A stretch of 64,000 bases of DNA, taken from NCBI RefSeq assembly GCF_003732545.1, contig NZ_AYKF01000013.1, positions 22,527 through 86,526 on the forward strand. The letters run 5' to 3'. Positions 7,957-19,058 of the stretch are shown piece by piece. Each line of letters opens with the position of its first letter. Position 1 is the first letter of the stretch. A program made the position numbers and the translations under genes. The notes under the pieces are model-generated. The model searched no databases and had not been told where the DNA came from. It saw nothing but the letters and a program-made list of their open reading frames with translations. The stretch is from Salinisphaera orenii subsp. halophila YIM 95161 (GTDB lineage: Bacteria > Pseudomonadota > Gammaproteobacteria > Nevskiales > Salinisphaeraceae).

Positions 7957-9669
7957 ATGCGTCTATCCCGCTTCGCGCTCGCCACCACCAAGCAGACACC
8001 GGCCGACGCCGAGATCATCTCGCATCAGCTGATGCTGCGCGCCGGCATGATCCGCCGGCTCGCCGCCGGCCTCTACACGTGGTCGCCCCTGGGCATGCGC
8101 GTACTGCGCAAGGTGGAGAACATCATCCGCGAGGAGATGGATGCGGCCGGCGCGCTGGAAGTGCTCATGCCGGCGGTCCAGCCCGCGGAGCTTTGGCGCG
8201 AAAGCGGCCGCTGGGAGGCCATGGGCGACCTGATGCTGAAGATGGACGACCGGCTCGGCCGCGAGTACTGCTTCGGCCCGACCCATGAAGAAGTCATCAC
8301 CGATTTCGCCAAGCGCGACATCGCCAGTTACAAGCAGCTGCCGGTGAACTTCTACCAGATCCAGACCAAGTTCCGCGACGAGATCCGGCCGCGCTTCGGG
8401 CTGATGCGCGCGCGCGAGTTCATCATGAAGGACGCCTACTCCTTTCATATGGACGAGGCGGATCTGGACCGCGAATACCACGGCATGCGCGCCGCCTACA
8501 CCCGCATCCTCGACCGCATGGGGCTGGACTACCGGATCGTCGCCGCCGACTCGGGCGCGATCGGCGGCGCCAAGTCCGAGGAGTTCCACGTCCTGGCCCA
8601 CAGCGGCGAGGACGAACTGGCGGTGTCCGAATCCGGCGCCTATGCGGCCAACATCGAGGCCGCGGTGACCCGGGCGCCGGCCGGCGAGCGGCCGGCGCCC
8701 GGCGGCGAGCTGCGCAAGGTGGACACCCCGGGCGTGGCGACCATCGCCGATCTCTGCCGCGCGCTGGATCTGCCCGCCGAAGCCACGGCCAAGGCGATCG
8801 TCGTCGCCGGCGACGACGATCGGCCGGTACTGCTGGTCTTGCGCGGCGACCACTCGCTCAACGACATCAAGGCCGAGGGCATCGACGGCATCGCCAGCCC
8901 GCTGCGATTCGCCGAGGAGGCCGTGATCCGCGAGCACTTCGGCGCCGGGCCGGGCTCGCTCGGCCCCGTGCATCTGTCCCTGCGCGTGATCGCCGATCAT
9001 GCCCTGGAAAAGACCGCCGACATGGCGGTGGGCGCGAACTACGACGGTGCCCACTTCGTGAACTTCAACTGGGGCCGTGACGCCCCGGAACCGGAATTCG
9101 CCGACCTGCGCAACGCCGTCGCGGGCGATCCGGCCCCCGACGGCTCGCCGCTCGCGGTGCTGCGCGGCATCGAGGTCGGCCATGTGTTCCAGCTCGGCGA
9201 CAAGTACAGCCGCGCGCTGGAACTGACCGTGCTCGACGAGAACGGTGCGGCGGTAACGCCGCAGATGGGCTGCTACGGCTTCGGCGTCTCCCGGATCGTT
9301 GCCGCGGCCATCGAACAGTGCTTCGACGACGGCGGCATCTGCTGGCCGACGGCGATCGCACCGTTCGAGCTGGTGATCGTGCCGATCAAGGCCGACAAGT
9401 CCGAGCGCGTGCGCGACGCCTGTGACACGCTCTATGCCGAATGCCGGGCGGCCGGTATCGACGTCGCCCTCGACGATCGCGGGCTGCGCCCCGGGCCGAT
9501 GTTCGCCGACGCCGAGCTGATCGGCATTCCCCACCGCATCGTCATATCCGAGCGCGGCCTGGACGCAGGCACGCTCGAATACAAGGGCCGTCGTGATGCC
9601 GAGAGCCGGCAGATCGGGCACGGCCTGGATGCGATCCGGGAGGCAATGGGCCGCACCGACGGCACATGA
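7957..9669 (+). CDS. proS: Prolyl-tRNA synthetase, bacterial type with editing insertion
   Basis: Charges tRNA-Pro with proline. The 570-aa length is typical of the bacterial form. Class II motifs are visible in the N-terminal core ([18 protein letters not shown], residues about 130-150). A YbaK-like insertion that hydrolyses mischarged Ala-tRNA-Pro spans about residues 225-385 and includes [16 protein letters not shown]. The core resumes with [11 protein letters not shown], and the anticodon-binding domain occupies the last 100 residues. It overlaps the next gene by four bases (ATGA). Confidence 0.97.
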   Translation: MRLSRFALATTKQTPADAEIISHQLMLRAGMIRRLAAGLYTWSPLGMRVLRKVENIIREEMDAAGALEVLMPAVQPAELWRESGRWEAMGDLMLKMDDRLGREYCFGPTHEEVITDFAKRDIASYKQLPVNFYQIQTKFRDEIRPRFGLMRAREFIMKDAYSFHMDEADLDREYHGMRAAYTRILDRMGLDYRIVAADSGAIGGAKSEEFHVLAHSGEDELAVSESGAYAANIEAAVTRAPAGERPAPGGELRKVDTPGVATIADLCRALDLPAEATAKAIVVAGDDDRPVLLVLRGDHSLNDIKAEGIDGIASPLRFAEEAVIREHFGAGPGSLGPVHLSLRVIADHALEKTADMAVGANYDGAHFVNFNWGRDAPEPEFADLRNAVAGDPAPDGSPLAVLRGIEVGHVFQLGDKYSRALELTVLDENGAAVTPQMGCYGFGVSRIVAAAIEQCFDDGGICWPTAIAPFELVIVPIKADKSERVRDACDTLYAECRAAGIDVALDDRGLRPGPMFADAELIGIPHRIVISERGLDAGTLEYKGRRDAESRQIGHGLDAIREAMGRTDGT

Positions 9670-10256
9670 GGCCCGCGGCGGCCGTCGCGGCGGGCCTGGT
9701 CGTCGCCGGTGCGCTGATGCCGATATCCCGGGCATCGGCGGCGGCCGCCGCCCGGGAGTCGGTCGATCCGGCGCTGCGCGAGCAGCTGATGACCGCGGTC
9801 GACGACGCCACGAGCTTCGACAACCGCTTCGCCGCCGAAGTCTGGCTGCTGGACATGGCCACCCGGCTGGCTCCGCAGATGCCGGACGCCGGTCGTCGGA
9901 TGGCGCTGCTGAAGACGGTGCACGCCGAAGCCACGCGCGCCGGGCTGAGCCCGCAGCTGGTGCTGGCGCTGATTCAGGTGGAATCCGCTTTCAAACGCTT
10001 CGCCGTGTCCTCGGCCGGCGCCCGCGGCCTGATGCAGATCATGCCGTTCTGGATCGAGGAGATCGGCCGTCCGGACGACAATCTCTTCGACATGCGCACC
10101 AACCTGCGCTACGGCTGCACGATCCTCGCCTATTATCTCGACAAGGAGGACGGCAACGTCGTCCGCGCGCTGGCACGCTACAACGGCAGCCTCGGCGAGA
10201 CCTGGTATCCCGCCCGCGTCGAGCGCGCGCTGCGCACGCGCTGGTATGGCCGCTGA
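9666..10256 (+). CDS. Lytic transglycosylase (SLT domain), exported
   Basis: A 196-aa periplasmic enzyme expected to cleave peptidoglycan glycan strands. A signal peptide with an alanine/valine-rich core covers about residues 1-26. The SLT domain follows with the catalytic glutamate at residue 106 in QVESAFKR, the GLMQIMP motif, the [13 protein letters not shown] helix and ALARYNGS. Its start overlaps the proS stop by four bases, implying coupled translation. Confidence 0.9.
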   Translation: MRPAAAVAAGLVVAGALMPISRASAAAAARESVDPALREQLMTAVDDATSFDNRFAAEVWLLDMATRLAPQMPDAGRRMALLKTVHAEATRAGLSPQLVLALIQVESAFKRFAVSSAGARGLMQIMPFWIEEIGRPDDNLFDMRTNLRYGCTILAYYLDKEDGNVVRALARYNGSLGETWYPARVERALRTRWYGR

Positions 10257-10322
10257 ACGATGCAGCAATTGCGCCCGCGCCCGGCCCCGGTCAGGATGAC
10301 GCGGCCGCCGGCCGGAGACCCC

Positions 10323-11285
<963 letters not shown>

Positions 11286-11286
<1 letters not shown>

Positions 11287-11648
11287 TGCGCCGCTCGCGC
11301 TACGCGCTGGGCCTGGCCATCGCCGGCGACATCGGGCTCATCGCCAGCCTCTTTGTCATCGCCGGCAGCGGCAGTCAGCGCCTGATACTCGCGGCAGTGT
11401 TCAGCATTCCCCTGCTGATCGCCCTGAACGGTCTCGCCCGCGGCCGCATCTACACGGCGGCCTGGGCCTCGATGGCATCGCTGTTCTACCTGGCCTACGC
11501 GATGGTCGAGTACATCGCCGGAGCCGGCTCGCTCGGCGTCGATCTGTGTCTGGCTGCCAGCATCGCACTGTTCACCGGCACCGTGGTGTTCGCGAAATGG
11601 GATGCGCGCGAGCGCGGTCTCACCGGAAAGAAACGCGGCAACGACTGA
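11286..11648 (+). CDS. DUF2069 inner-membrane protein
   Basis: A 120-aa protein with four predicted membrane helices (about 8-26, 34-50, 58-76, 84-102) and a basic C-terminal tail. Size, helix pattern and position after wrbA fit the DUF2069 family of gammaproteobacteria, which has no established function. Its ATG overlaps the wrbA stop (TGATG). Confidence 0.8.
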
Positions 11649-11806
11649 GCCGCGTCGACACACCGCACACACAGGCGACCCGGCCGGCGCTGTCGGCCCG
11701 GCCGACAGCCACGCCCGCGGCCCCGCCTTGCGCAAAACAGCGATTCGGCCATCGGATTCAATCACTTGCCGCAACGCGCGCTGTGACCGCAGGAAAAACT
11801 CATGTC

Positions 11807-11818
11807 GTAATCGCTTAC
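11807..11818. repeat. Inverted repeat GTAA-TCGC-TTAC, candidate activator site
   Basis: A short inverted repeat about 64 bases upstream of the sigma-54 element, at a distance suitable for an enhancer-binding activator. It lies inside a longer TGT..ACA-ended stretch (11803-11819). Confidence 0.35.
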
Positions 11819-11881
11819 ACAGCATGAGCGGATGAAACGCCGTTCTTTCTCAAATCTATGATTCATATCCGTTTTCCGTTC

Positions 11882-11897
11882 TGGCACGCGGCCTGCA
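11882..11897 (+). promoter_or_regulatory. Sigma-54 (RpoN) promoter of the VWA PEP-CTERM gene
   Basis: TGGCACGCGGCCTGCA matches the consensus TGGCACR-N4-YTGCW at every conserved position. GG (11883-11884) and GC (11895-11896) are separated by exactly ten bases. The predicted start near 11908 gives a leader of about 68 bases containing a 24-base palindrome. An enhancer-binding activator of the PrsR type would be expected; none is encoded in this window. Confidence 0.75.
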
Positions 11898-11926
11898 TCG
11901 AAAAGCCCGGGCCCGGGGGCGGGCTC

Positions 11927-11950
11927 GTCCCGAGGCGATCGCTTCGGGAC
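11927..11950. repeat. 24-base near-perfect palindrome in the leader of the VWA PEP-CTERM gene
   Basis: The sequence from GTCCCGAGG to TTCGGGAC reads the same on both strands apart from one symmetric pair of positions, with GCGATCGC at the centre. In RNA it would fold into a long hairpin, the mismatch being a G-U pair. It lies between the predicted sigma-54 start and the ATG, 25 bases before the start codon, so it could be a protein-binding site or a leader hairpin. Confidence 0.7.
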
Positions 11951-11975
11951 AAACAACGGCACGAGGACCGCAGAG

Positions 11976-12680
11976 ATGAAACTCAGGACATTGAGAAACA
12001 TGCTGGTCGGTACGACATTGCTCGCGGGCAGCGCGACGGCCAGCGCGATCCCGATCGAACTCGGGCTCGCCATCGACGGCTCGGGGAGTATCGGCTTCTC
12101 CACCTTCCAGGCCCAGCAGAACATCTACGCCGACGTGTTGAGCGATCCGAACATCGTCCCGCAGGACGGCTCGGTCGCCATCGCGGCGCTGGTGTTTTCC
12201 AGCTCGTTAAACACCCTGTTCCCGGCGACCGTCATCGATCCGACGACCATCGGCGGTGTGGCCGACGCCATCCGCAACGCGACCTATCCGGGCGGCGGCA
12301 CCAACATCGGTATCGGCATCGACGCGCTGACCAGCGAGATCTTCGGCAACGGCATCGACTCGGATCGCCAGGTCATCGACGTCTCGACCGACGGGGTGGG
12401 CTCGCTCGGCACCTCGGTGGCCGATTCGCTCGCGGCCGGCGTGGATCAGATCAATTGTCTGGGCATCGGCGCGGGTGCGAACTGCAGCTTCATTCCGGAC
12501 GACTCGTTCTCCGTGATCATAAGCTCCTTCGACGACCTCGAGAGCGCACTGCGGCAGAAGCTGCAGCGTGAAATCGGCGGCGGGCCGATCGGCGTGCCCG
12601 AGCCGAGCGCCCTCGCCGTGCTGGCCCTGGGTCTGGCCGGCATCGGTGCGGCCGGTCGGCGCCGGGCGCGTCGGGGCTGA
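11976..12680 (+). CDS. Secreted VWA-domain protein with PEP-CTERM sorting signal (DUF1194-like)
   Basis: A 234-aa exported protein. A signal peptide ends near residue 24 (ATASA). A von Willebrand A domain fills about residues 27-200, with the metal-site motif D34-G-S36-G-S38, a later threonine in GGGTNIGIGI and an aspartate in STDG, so the MIDAS looks complete. The last 28 residues are a PEP-CTERM signal: VPEP at 207-210, a hydrophobic helix, and the arginine cluster RRRARRG. Such proteins are processed by exosortase and are linked to exopolysaccharide or floc formation. No exosortase gene is in the window. Start supported by a purine-rich stretch before the ATG. Confidence 0.9.
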   Translation: MKLRTLRNMLVGTTLLAGSATASAIPIELGLAIDGSGSIGFSTFQAQQNIYADVLSDPNIVPQDGSVAIAALVFSSSLNTLFPATVIDPTTIGGVADAIRNATYPGGGTNIGIGIDALTSEIFGNGIDSDRQVIDVSTDGVGSLGTSVADSLAAGVDQINCLGIGAGANCSFIPDDSFSVIISSFDDLESALRQKLQREIGGGPIGVPEPSALAVLALGLAGIGAAGRRRARRG

Positions 12681-12697
12681 ACATCGGTGGCTCATGC

Positions 12698-12723
12698 GGG
12701 CCGGCGGCACCCGCTGCCGGCCC
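12698..12723. terminator. Hairpin between convergent PEP-CTERM and hda genes
   Basis: GGGCCGGC and GCCGGCCC form an 8-base stem with a 10-base loop between two convergent genes. It could serve both strands. No T run follows on either strand. Confidence 0.45.
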
Positions 12724-12729
12724 TCTGGC

Positions 12730-13425
12730 CTAGATCTCCACCCGCAGGGCCTGCTTGACGAACGGGATGGTCAGGCGGCGCTGTTCCGCCAGCGACGCCT
12801 CGTCGAGCCGCTCGAGCGCGTCCATCAGCCAGGGTACGTCGCGCGTGCCGTGCCGCAGCAGCCAGCGCGCGGTCGCCTCGGGCAGATCCATGCCGCGCTG
12901 AGCGGCACGACGCACGAGCATCGCCTGCTTGTCGGCATCGTCCGGCGTCGCCATGGCAACCACCCCGCCCCAGCCGAGCCGGCTGGCCAGATCCGGCAGT
13001 GCGAGCCCGATATCGGCCGGCGGCCGCGCATCGGCCGCCAGCAACCGCCCGCCCCGATGGCGCAGCCCCTCGGTCAGGCTCAGCAGCGCGATCTCGGCGT
13101 CGCGGTGGGCGGCGATCGCGGAGACATCGTCCACGCAGACGCAATCCATATCGTCGAGGCCGGCGAGCAGCGACTCCGCATCGCGCCCGAGCTGGGCCAG
13201 GGGCACGTAGACGCTGCGCGCGCCGCCGTCACCGACCGCGCGACACACCGCCTGCAGCAGATGCGTCTTGCCGGTGGCCTCCGGCCCGTGGATGAACAGA
13301 CGCTCGCTGCGGCCCGCGGCCAGATCCGCGACCGCCGCCTTGGCCGCACTGTTGCGACCACCCACGAAGGCGTCGAGCGTGGCGCTCTGGGGCAGCTGCA
13401 CGCCAAGCACGAGCTGAGTGGCCAT
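12730..13425 (-). CDS. hda: DnaA regulatory inactivator Hda (DnaA-like AAA+ protein)
   Basis: Works with the beta clamp to stimulate ATP hydrolysis by DnaA after initiation. The 231-aa protein is a short DnaA homologue without the DNA-binding domain. The clamp-binding type N-terminus is QLVLGVQLP. Walker A GPEATGKT lies at residues 47-54 and the Walker B region is DCVCVDDVSAI. Its ATG overlaps the perM stop by one base (TGATG). The hda-perM pair divergent from purM is standard in gammaproteobacteria. Confidence 0.9.
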   Translation of the reverse strand: MATQLVLGVQLPQSATLDAFVGGRNSAAKAAVADLAAGRSERLFIHGPEATGKTHLLQAVCRAVGDGGARSVYVPLAQLGRDAESLLAGLDDMDCVCVDDVSAIAAHRDAEIALLSLTEGLRHRGGRLLAADARPPADIGLALPDLASRLGWGGVVAMATPDDADKQAMLVRRAAQRGMDLPEATARWLLRHGTRDVPWLMDALERLDEASLAEQRRLTIPFVKQALRVEI

Positions 13426-14474
13426 CAGTGATTCAGGTAGAGCCGGCTGGCGCGCCACTGCCGGCCGCCGTAACGCACGAGCACCGCAATAGTAGCCGCC
13501 ACCGGCAGAGCCACGAGCACACCGACGAATCCAAACAGCTGACCGCCGGCCAGGACCGCGAAGATCACCCACACCGGATGCAGGCCGATGGCGTCGCCGA
13601 GCAGCAGCGGCTGCAGCACGACCTGCTCCATCACCTGACCGATGCCGAAGACCAGCGCCACCCAGAGCAGCGATACCGGATCGCCGGTCTGGACCAGCAT
13701 GGCGATGCCGGCGACCAGCAGGCCGCTGATCACGCCGACATAGGGCACGAAGCTGACCATCCCCGCGCCCAGGCCGATCACCAGCGCGAGATCGAGTCCG
13801 GCCAGCCAGAGCCCGGCCACATAGATGCTGCCGAGTACCGTCATCACCACGAGCTGGCCGCGGATGAACTGGCCGAGCACCTCGTCGGTCTCCGACGCCA
13901 GCGCCGAAATCGTGCCGACATAGCGCCGCGGCAGCTGGGCCCGTATCCAGGCAACCATGTGGTCCCAGTCACGAAGCAGATAGAACAGGATCACCGGGAT
14001 GAGCAGCAGGTTCATGACGATCGCCATGAGCGCCGTGCCCGAGGAGAACGCCCGCTGGAGGACCGTGGAGGCGAATCCGCCGGCCGTGCCCCAGTTCTCT
14101 GAAATCAGGCCCTTGATGGAATCCACATCGAACGGCTCGCCGCCGCGATCGACGCCGCCGAGCCAAGGCGCGATCGTGCGCTGGATCGAGTTCAGGTAGC
14201 GCGGCAGGTTCTGGATGAGTGTGTTCACCTGTTGCTGGAGCATCGGAAACAGCAGCAGCAGCAGCAGCACGAACACGAGCGTCACACCGGCGAAGACGAC
14301 GACGACCCCGCTGGTGCGCGACAGCCCGACCCGCTCCAGCCGATCCACCATCGGATCGCATATGTAAGCCAGGCCGGCGCCGACGAGAAACGGCGTGAGG
14401 ATCGAGCCGAGCATCCACAACGTCGCGATCACGAGCACCGGCAGCGCGATCGTGACCATGGTACGCGGGGTCAT
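13425..14474 (-). CDS. AI-2E family (PerM-type) membrane protein
   Basis: A 349-aa integral membrane protein of the UPF0118/AI-2E family. It has about eight hydrophobic helices (near 5-25, 30-50, 65-90, 155-178, 210-240, 243-268, 275-300, 310-335). The conserved late segment [13 protein letters not shown] and the [19 protein letters not shown] stretch are typical. Reported roles in the family include autoinducer or ion export; the substrate here is unknown. The start at MTPRTMVT follows a GGGGCG stretch, with MVTI five codons later as an alternative. Confidence 0.88.
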   Translation of the reverse strand: MTPRTMVTIALPVLVIATLWMLGSILTPFLVGAGLAYICDPMVDRLERVGLSRTSGVVVVFAGVTLVFVLLLLLLFPMLQQQVNTLIQNLPRYLNSIQRTIAPWLGGVDRGGEPFDVDSIKGLISENWGTAGGFASTVLQRAFSSGTALMAIVMNLLLIPVILFYLLRDWDHMVAWIRAQLPRRYVGTISALASETDEVLGQFIRGQLVVMTVLGSIYVAGLWLAGLDLALVIGLGAGMVSFVPYVGVISGLLVAGIAMLVQTGDPVSLLWVALVFGIGQVMEQVVLQPLLLGDAIGLHPVWVIFAVLAGGQLFGFVGVLVALPVAATIAVLVRYGGRQWRASRLYLNH

Positions 14475-14612
14475 CGGACGCCCCGGGCGAGACGGGCCGG
14501 GCAACGGCGATCGACGGGCGCGCTGCGCGATACGGCGGCATGCAGGAAACGCTGGGACAAGACTACCTCTGCGGGATTCACGAGCGCGGTCAACCGGGTC
14601 CGCAACGCGCGT

Positions 14613-14618
14613 TACAAT
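14613..14618 (+). promoter_or_regulatory. -10-like hexamer TACAAT upstream of purM
   Basis: TACAAT lies 55 bases before the purM GTG start. A weak -35 candidate TCAACC is 17 bases upstream. A nearby GCAACGCGCGTTAC stretch has partial dyad symmetry but does not convincingly match a PurR box. Confidence 0.35.
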
Positions 14619-14672
14619 AACATGCAGCCGGGCAGCCGCCCGCCCTCCATACGTGATCACCGACGAGGCCCC

Positions 14673-15713
14673 GTGAGCGAACGCACTCCCCTGACCTATG
14701 CCGATGCCGGCGTGGACATCGATGCCGGCAACCGATTGGTCGACGCCATCCGCGAACCGGTGGAAGCCACCCGGCGGCCCGAGGTCATCGGCGGCCTGGG
14801 CGGCTTCGGCGGCCTGTTCGAGCTCCCGGTCGAGCGCTACCGGCGGCCGGTGCTGGTCTCCGGCACCGACGGCGTGGGCACGAAACTGCGGCTGGCCATC
14901 GACAATCGGCGCTATGACGGCATCGGCATCGACCTGGTCGCGATGTGCGTGAACGACGTGCTCGTCACCGGCGCGGAGCCGCTGTTCTTTCTCGACTACT
15001 ACGCCACCGCCCGTCTCGACGCCGCGGTCGCCGCCCCGGTCATCCGGAGCATCGCCGAGGGCTGCCGGCAGGCGGGCGCGGCGCTGATCGGCGGCGAGAC
15101 CGCGGAGATGCCGGGCATGTACGGCGCCGGCGATTTCGATCTCGCCGGCTTCTGTGTCGGCGTGGTCGAGTACGAGGCCCGCATCGACGGCAGCGGCATG
15201 ACCGAGGGCGACACCGTCATCGGCCTGGCCTCCTCGGGGCCGCATTCCAACGGCTATTCGCTGATCCGCCGGATACTGGAAACCCACGGCGCCGGGCTGG
15301 ACACGCCCGTCGGCGACACCACGCTCGCCGACGCGCTGCTGGCGCCGACCCGGATCTACGTCAGCGCCATCCATGCCCTGTTGGAGCGCGTCGACGTCCG
15401 CGGCATGGCGCACATCACCGGCGGCGGACTGGCGGAGAATCTGGCGCGGGTGATCCCGGAACACCTCGGCGCCACCCTCGAGCGCGACGCCTGGCCGCGT
15501 CCGCCCGTGTTCGACTGGCTGGCCGAGGCGGGCAACGTGAGCGAAGCGGAGATGCAGCGCACCTTCAACTGCGGGATCGGCTACTGCGTGATCGTGCCGT
15601 CCGACCAGGTCGCGGAGACGCTGGACGTGCTCGCGGCGGCCGGCGAGCAGGCCTGGCGTCTCGGCGAGATCCGGCGCCGGGACCCGCACACCGACGCCGT
15701 CCGACTGGTTTGA
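14673..15713 (+). CDS. purM: Phosphoribosylformylglycinamidine cyclo-ligase
   Basis: Fifth step of de novo purine synthesis: ATP-dependent closure of the imidazole ring to give AIR. The 346-aa protein matches the usual length when started at the GTG at 14673, which has GAGG six bases upstream. The early [16 protein letters not shown] segment (here [12 protein letters not shown]), the [13 protein letters not shown] loop, [11 protein letters not shown] and [13 protein letters not shown] are hallmark PurM motifs. purN follows with a four-base overlap, so consecutive pathway genes are coupled. Confidence 0.97.
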   Translation: MSERTPLTYADAGVDIDAGNRLVDAIREPVEATRRPEVIGGLGGFGGLFELPVERYRRPVLVSGTDGVGTKLRLAIDNRRYDGIGIDLVAMCVNDVLVTGAEPLFFLDYYATARLDAAVAAPVIRSIAEGCRQAGAALIGGETAEMPGMYGAGDFDLAGFCVGVVEYEARIDGSGMTEGDTVIGLASSGPHSNGYSLIRRILETHGAGLDTPVGDTTLADALLAPTRIYVSAIHALLERVDVRGMAHITGGGLAENLARVIPEHLGATLERDAWPRPPVFDWLAEAGNVSEAEMQRTFNCGIGYCVIVPSDQVAETLDVLAAAGEQAWRLGEIRRRDPHTDAVRLV

Positions 15714-16399
15714 CTCCGGCCGCCACCTGCGACGGGCCCGCGGCGCGGCTCGTCGTCGTCATATCCGGCCGTGGCCGCAATCTCGAGGCGATCATGGACG
15801 CCATCGAGCGCGGCGCGCTGAACGCGCGCATCGTGCTCGTGGCCAGCAACCGGGCGAACGCGGCCGGGCTTCGGACCGCCCGCCTCGCCGGGCTGCCGAC
15901 GGTCGCGATCCAACCGCACGCCTTCGCCTCGCGCGAGGATTTCGATCGCGCCCTCGGCGCGCGCATCGACGCGGAGCGGCCGGACTGGGTCGCGCTCGCC
16001 GGTTACATGCGGCTGCTCAGTTCAGCCTTCGTACAGCGCTTTGCCGGCAGGCTGGTGAATATTCACCCCTCGCTGCTGCCGCACTACAAGGGGCTGCACA
16101 CGCACGAACGCGTGCTGGCCGCGGGCGAACACCGTCACGGCGCCAGCGTGCATTTCGTCACCGACGCACTGGATGCCGGCCCGGTCATTCGCCAGGGCAG
16201 CATCGCGGTGGCGGCGGACGACACGCCGACGCGCCTGGCCGATCGTCTGATGCAGCGCGTGGAGCAGCGCATCTACCCGGCCGCGCTGGCCGAGCTCGCC
16301 GCCGGCCGCGTGCGCTGGCACGACGGCCGGGTGTGGCGCGACGGCCGGCCGCAGGAGCAGTGCCCGCATGAGGACCACGACACCGACGAAACGACCTGA
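15710..16399 (+). CDS. purN: Phosphoribosylglycinamide formyltransferase
   Basis: Transfers a formyl group from 10-formyltetrahydrofolate to GAR, the third purine step. The frame has no ATG or GTG before the conserved [15 protein letters not shown], so the TTG at 15710, overlapping the purM TGA, is the likely start; this gives 229 aa. Catalytic residues are N117 and H119 in [12 protein letters not shown] and D155 in DALDAGPVI. The last 30 residues overlap the next gene and look like an unconserved tail. Confidence 0.95.
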   Translation: MTPAATCDGPAARLVVVISGRGRNLEAIMDAIERGALNARIVLVASNRANAAGLRTARLAGLPTVAIQPHAFASREDFDRALGARIDAERPDWVALAGYMRLLSSAFVQRFAGRLVNIHPSLLPHYKGLHTHERVLAAGEHRHGASVHFVTDALDAGPVIRQGSIAVAADDTPTRLADRLMQRVEQRIYPAALAELAAGRVRWHDGRVWRDGRPQEQCPHEDHDTDETT

Positions 16400-17117
16400 C
16401 CGCCGGCGGGGCGCCGCGCTGGCGCTCGGTCTCGCCCTGCTGATCGCATCGCCCGCCCAGGCGGCGGTCACCGACGCCTTCACCGCCGATTTCGACGTCC
16501 ACCGCGGCAGCATCGCTCTGGGCACGACCACGTTCCGCCTCGAGGCCGGCGAGCGCGCCGGCTGCTATGTCTACAGCGGCCGCGCGGATCCCAACGCGCT
16601 CGTGCGCATGTTCATCGGCCGCGTCACAGACGAGAGTCGATTCTGCATCGAGGACGGCGCCATCCGGCCGCAGCATTTCCGTCATCACATCGACGGCGAC
16701 GCCGAGGACAGCTACACGCTCGACTTCGACTGGTCGGCGCGCGAGGTCACCTACGAGAACGAAGCCGGCCGGCGCAAGACGATGGCGCTCGGCGACCGTG
16801 CGCTCGACCCGCTGTCGATCCAGATCGCGGCCCGGCGCTGGCTGGCCGAGGCCGACGACCCCGCGGCCCTCGGCGAGGCGCGCTTCGCATTGATCGACGA
16901 GGACGAGCGCAAGACCTACACGCTGCGGGTCTTCGAGGGCGGCACGATCGAGACCGAGGCCGGCATCTACGATACGCTGCGCGTCGAACGGGTCGACAGC
17001 AGTCGACATCTGCGCTTCTGGCTCGCGGAGAATGCCGACTGGATCCCCGTGCGCGTCGAGCACCAGAAAGGCGACGGCGGCGTCTTCCGCATGTCCATGA
17101 CGCGTCTGCACCGCTGA
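16368..17117 (+). CDS. DUF3108 exported protein
   Basis: A 249-aa protein with a basic N-terminus and a signal peptide (ALALGLALLIASPAQA, cleavage near residue 33). The mature part is a beta-rich domain whose FDVHRGSIALGTTTF opening and late DTLRVERVD and WLAENADWIPVRVE segments fit DUF3108. Members regularly follow purN in gammaproteobacteria; no function is established. The start overlaps purN by 32 bases. Confidence 0.85.
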   Translation: MRTTTPTKRPDRRRGAALALGLALLIASPAQAAVTDAFTADFDVHRGSIALGTTTFRLEAGERAGCYVYSGRADPNALVRMFIGRVTDESRFCIEDGAIRPQHFRHHIDGDAEDSYTLDFDWSAREVTYENEAGRRKTMALGDRALDPLSIQIAARRWLAEADDPAALGEARFALIDEDERKTYTLRVFEGGTIETEAGIYDTLRVERVDSSRHLRFWLAENADWIPVRVEHQKGDGGVFRMSMTRLHR

Positions 17118-17247
17118 TCCGAGCCGCCGTGGGCGTCGGCATCGGCCGTGTCGTCTCCGGGCGCGCCCGCCGGCCCGGCTCCGCCCCTTCAGACCGAAAC
17201 CCCGGGGTTGATCCGCCGCAGCCCCTAATTCCCGCGGACCCGCGTGC

Positions 17248-17264
17248 GTACGGCGAGACCGTAC
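17248..17264. repeat. Small hairpin between DUF3108 and dcd genes
   Basis: GTACGG and CCGTAC form a 6-base stem with a 5-base loop between convergent genes. No T run is present, so a terminator role is only possible. Confidence 0.3.
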
Positions 17265-17307
17265 CGAACGCCGAGCCTCGCGATCTGCGCGGCGGGCGAC
17301 GACGAAG

Positions 17308-17874
17308 TCAGGTGCGCGGCAGCGTCACCCCGCGCTGTCCCTGGTACTTGCCGCCGCGATCGGCGTACGAGGTCTCGCAGACCTCGTCGGATTCCAAAAA
17401 CAGCATCTGTGCGACGCCCTCGTTGGCGTAGATCTTGGCGGGCAGCGGCGTCGTGTTGGAGAACTCGAGCGTCACGTGGCCCTCCCACTCCGGCTCCAGC
17501 GGCGTGACGTTCACGATAATGCCGCAACGCGCATAGGTGGATTTGCCCAGACAGATCGTGAGCACACTGCGCGGAATGCGGAAATACTCCACGGTGGAGG
17601 CCAGCGCGAAGGAGTTGGGCGGAATGATGCAGACCTCGCCCTCGAAATCGACGAAGCTGGCCGAGTCGAACGCCTTCGGATCGACCATCGCGGTATTGAT
17701 GTTGGTGAATATCTTGAAATATGGCGAGCAGCGCACGTCGTAGCCGTAGCTGGACACGCCGTAAGACACGATCCGGTCGCCGTCGCGCGCCTTGACCTGG
17801 CCCGGTTCGAACGGCTCGATCATGCCGTGTTCGGCGGCCATGCGACGGATCCACTTGTCGGACTTGATGCTCAT
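17308..17874 (-). CDS. dcd: dCTP deaminase
   Basis: Deaminates dCTP to dUTP for thymidylate synthesis. The 188-aa protein has normal length. It starts [13 protein letters not shown], the conserved opening, and contains SYGYDVRCS, the [10 protein letters not shown] segment with nucleotide-binding serine and arginine, and [16 protein letters not shown] with the catalytic glutamate. The C-terminal [11 protein letters not shown] loop is also typical. A TAGACT hexamer on the minus strand about 35 bases upstream may be the -10 box. Confidence 0.97.
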   Translation of the reverse strand: MSIKSDKWIRRMAAEHGMIEPFEPGQVKARDGDRIVSYGVSSYGYDVRCSPYFKIFTNINTAMVDPKAFDSASFVDFEGEVCIIPPNSFALASTVEYFRIPRSVLTICLGKSTYARCGIIVNVTPLEPEWEGHVTLEFSNTTPLPAKIYANEGVAQMLFLESDEVCETSYADRGGKYQGQRGVTLPRT

Positions 17875-17997
17875 TGCGGGGCTTGCGGCGACGGGAAAAC
17901 GCGCAGTCTAGCGCCTGACTCGCGCTCCGCCCAGCATCGGCCTGATCCGTGGCGGCGGATGTCGTATCGTGTGGGCGTCATTTCCACGAGTCGTGTC

Positions 17998-19005
17998 ATG
18001 CAGGTTCAACTCATTCGCGCCTTCGGCGCCCCGGACGTCTTCGAAGCCGCCGAGATCGACACACCCCGGCCGGGGCCGGGTCAGCTGCTGGTGCGCCAGA
18101 TCGCGTCGAGCGTCAATCCAGTCGACACCAAGCTCCGCACCGCCGGGCCGGCGATCGCGCCCGAACTGCCGGCGGTGCTCGGCTGCGATGTGGCGGGCGT
18201 GGTCGAGGCGGTCGGCGACGGCGTGCGGCGCTTTGCACCCGGCGACGCCGTCTACGGCTGTGCCGCCGGCGTGCGCGGCCACGGCGGCGCCTACGGTGAA
18301 TACGTCGCGGTCGATGCCGCCTTCATGGCCTTCAAGCCCGACGCCCTCGACTGGCGCGAGACCGCGGCGCTGCCGCTGGTGACCATCACCGCCTGGGAAG
18401 CGCTCGTCGACCGCGCGCGCGTCGCCCCAGGCGACCACGTACTCATTCACGGCGGCGCGGGCGGCGTCGGCCATATCGCCATCCAGCTCGCCAGGGCCCA
18501 GGGCGCGCGGGTGGCGACCACGATCTCCTCGGCCGCCAAGGCCGATATCGCCCGTCGCATGGGCGCGGACGAGACCATCAACTACCATGAAGAAAGCGTT
18601 GACGATTACGTGGAGCGCCTGACCGACGGGCGCGGCTTCGACGTCGTCTTCGACGCCACCGGCGGCTCGGATATCGCGACCTCCTTCGCCGGCGCCCGGG
18701 TCAACGGCCAGGTCGCGACCATCGTGTCGCAGTACACGGCCGACCTCACGCCCATGCACACCAAGAGCCTGACGCTGCACACCATCTTCATGCTCACCAG
18801 CATGCTCAACGGCGTGCATCCACAGCATCACGGCGAGATCCTCACCAAGGCCGCCGGACTCGCGGCCGCCGATCAGCTCCGGCCGATGCTCGACGAACGC
18901 CGCTTCACCCTCGGAGACATCGCCGCAGCACACGCCCATCTGGAAGCCGGCGCGGCCGTGGGCAAGATCGTCATCGATATCGGCGGAGAAGCCAAGACCC
19001 TCTGA
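17998..19005 (+). CDS. Zinc-independent MDR oxidoreductase (quinone reductase-like)
   Basis: A 335-aa medium-chain dehydrogenase/reductase. The catalytic domain begins MQVQLIRAFGAPDVFEAAEI, with SSVNPVDTKLRTAG and LGCDVAGVVEAVG. The Rossmann loop is HGGAGGVGHIAIQLA. The zinc-ligand cysteines of alcohol dehydrogenases are absent, so it resembles zeta-crystallin/quinone oxidoreductases that use NADPH. Substrate unknown. It stands alone, divergent from dcd, and is followed by several hairpins. Confidence 0.85.
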   Translation: MQVQLIRAFGAPDVFEAAEIDTPRPGPGQLLVRQIASSVNPVDTKLRTAGPAIAPELPAVLGCDVAGVVEAVGDGVRRFAPGDAVYGCAAGVRGHGGAYGEYVAVDAAFMAFKPDALDWRETAALPLVTITAWEALVDRARVAPGDHVLIHGGAGGVGHIAIQLARAQGARVATTISSAAKADIARRMGADETINYHEESVDDYVERLTDGRGFDVVFDATGGSDIATSFAGARVNGQVATIVSQYTADLTPMHTKSLTLHTIFMLTSMLNGVHPQHHGEILTKAAGLAAADQLRPMLDERRFTLGDIAAAHAHLEAGAAVGKIVIDIGGEAKTL

Positions 19006-19058
19006 GCGAGGTGCTGTTATCAACCCGGGATTAAATACCTTCATGCCGGGTGGATAAC

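Larger units (their letters stand above)
11649..11975. other. Intergenic region with the control signals of the VWA PEP-CTERM gene
   Basis: This 327-base gap has no gene. Its right half is less GC-rich and holds a GTAA-TCGC-TTAC inverted repeat (11807-11818), a strong sigma-54 element (11882-11897) and a 24-base palindrome (11927-11950). The left half looks featureless. Confidence 0.7.

Noticed and set aside
14600..14616. PurR operator upstream of purM
   Set aside because: The partial dyad GCAACGCGCGTTAC departs from the PurR consensus at too many positions.
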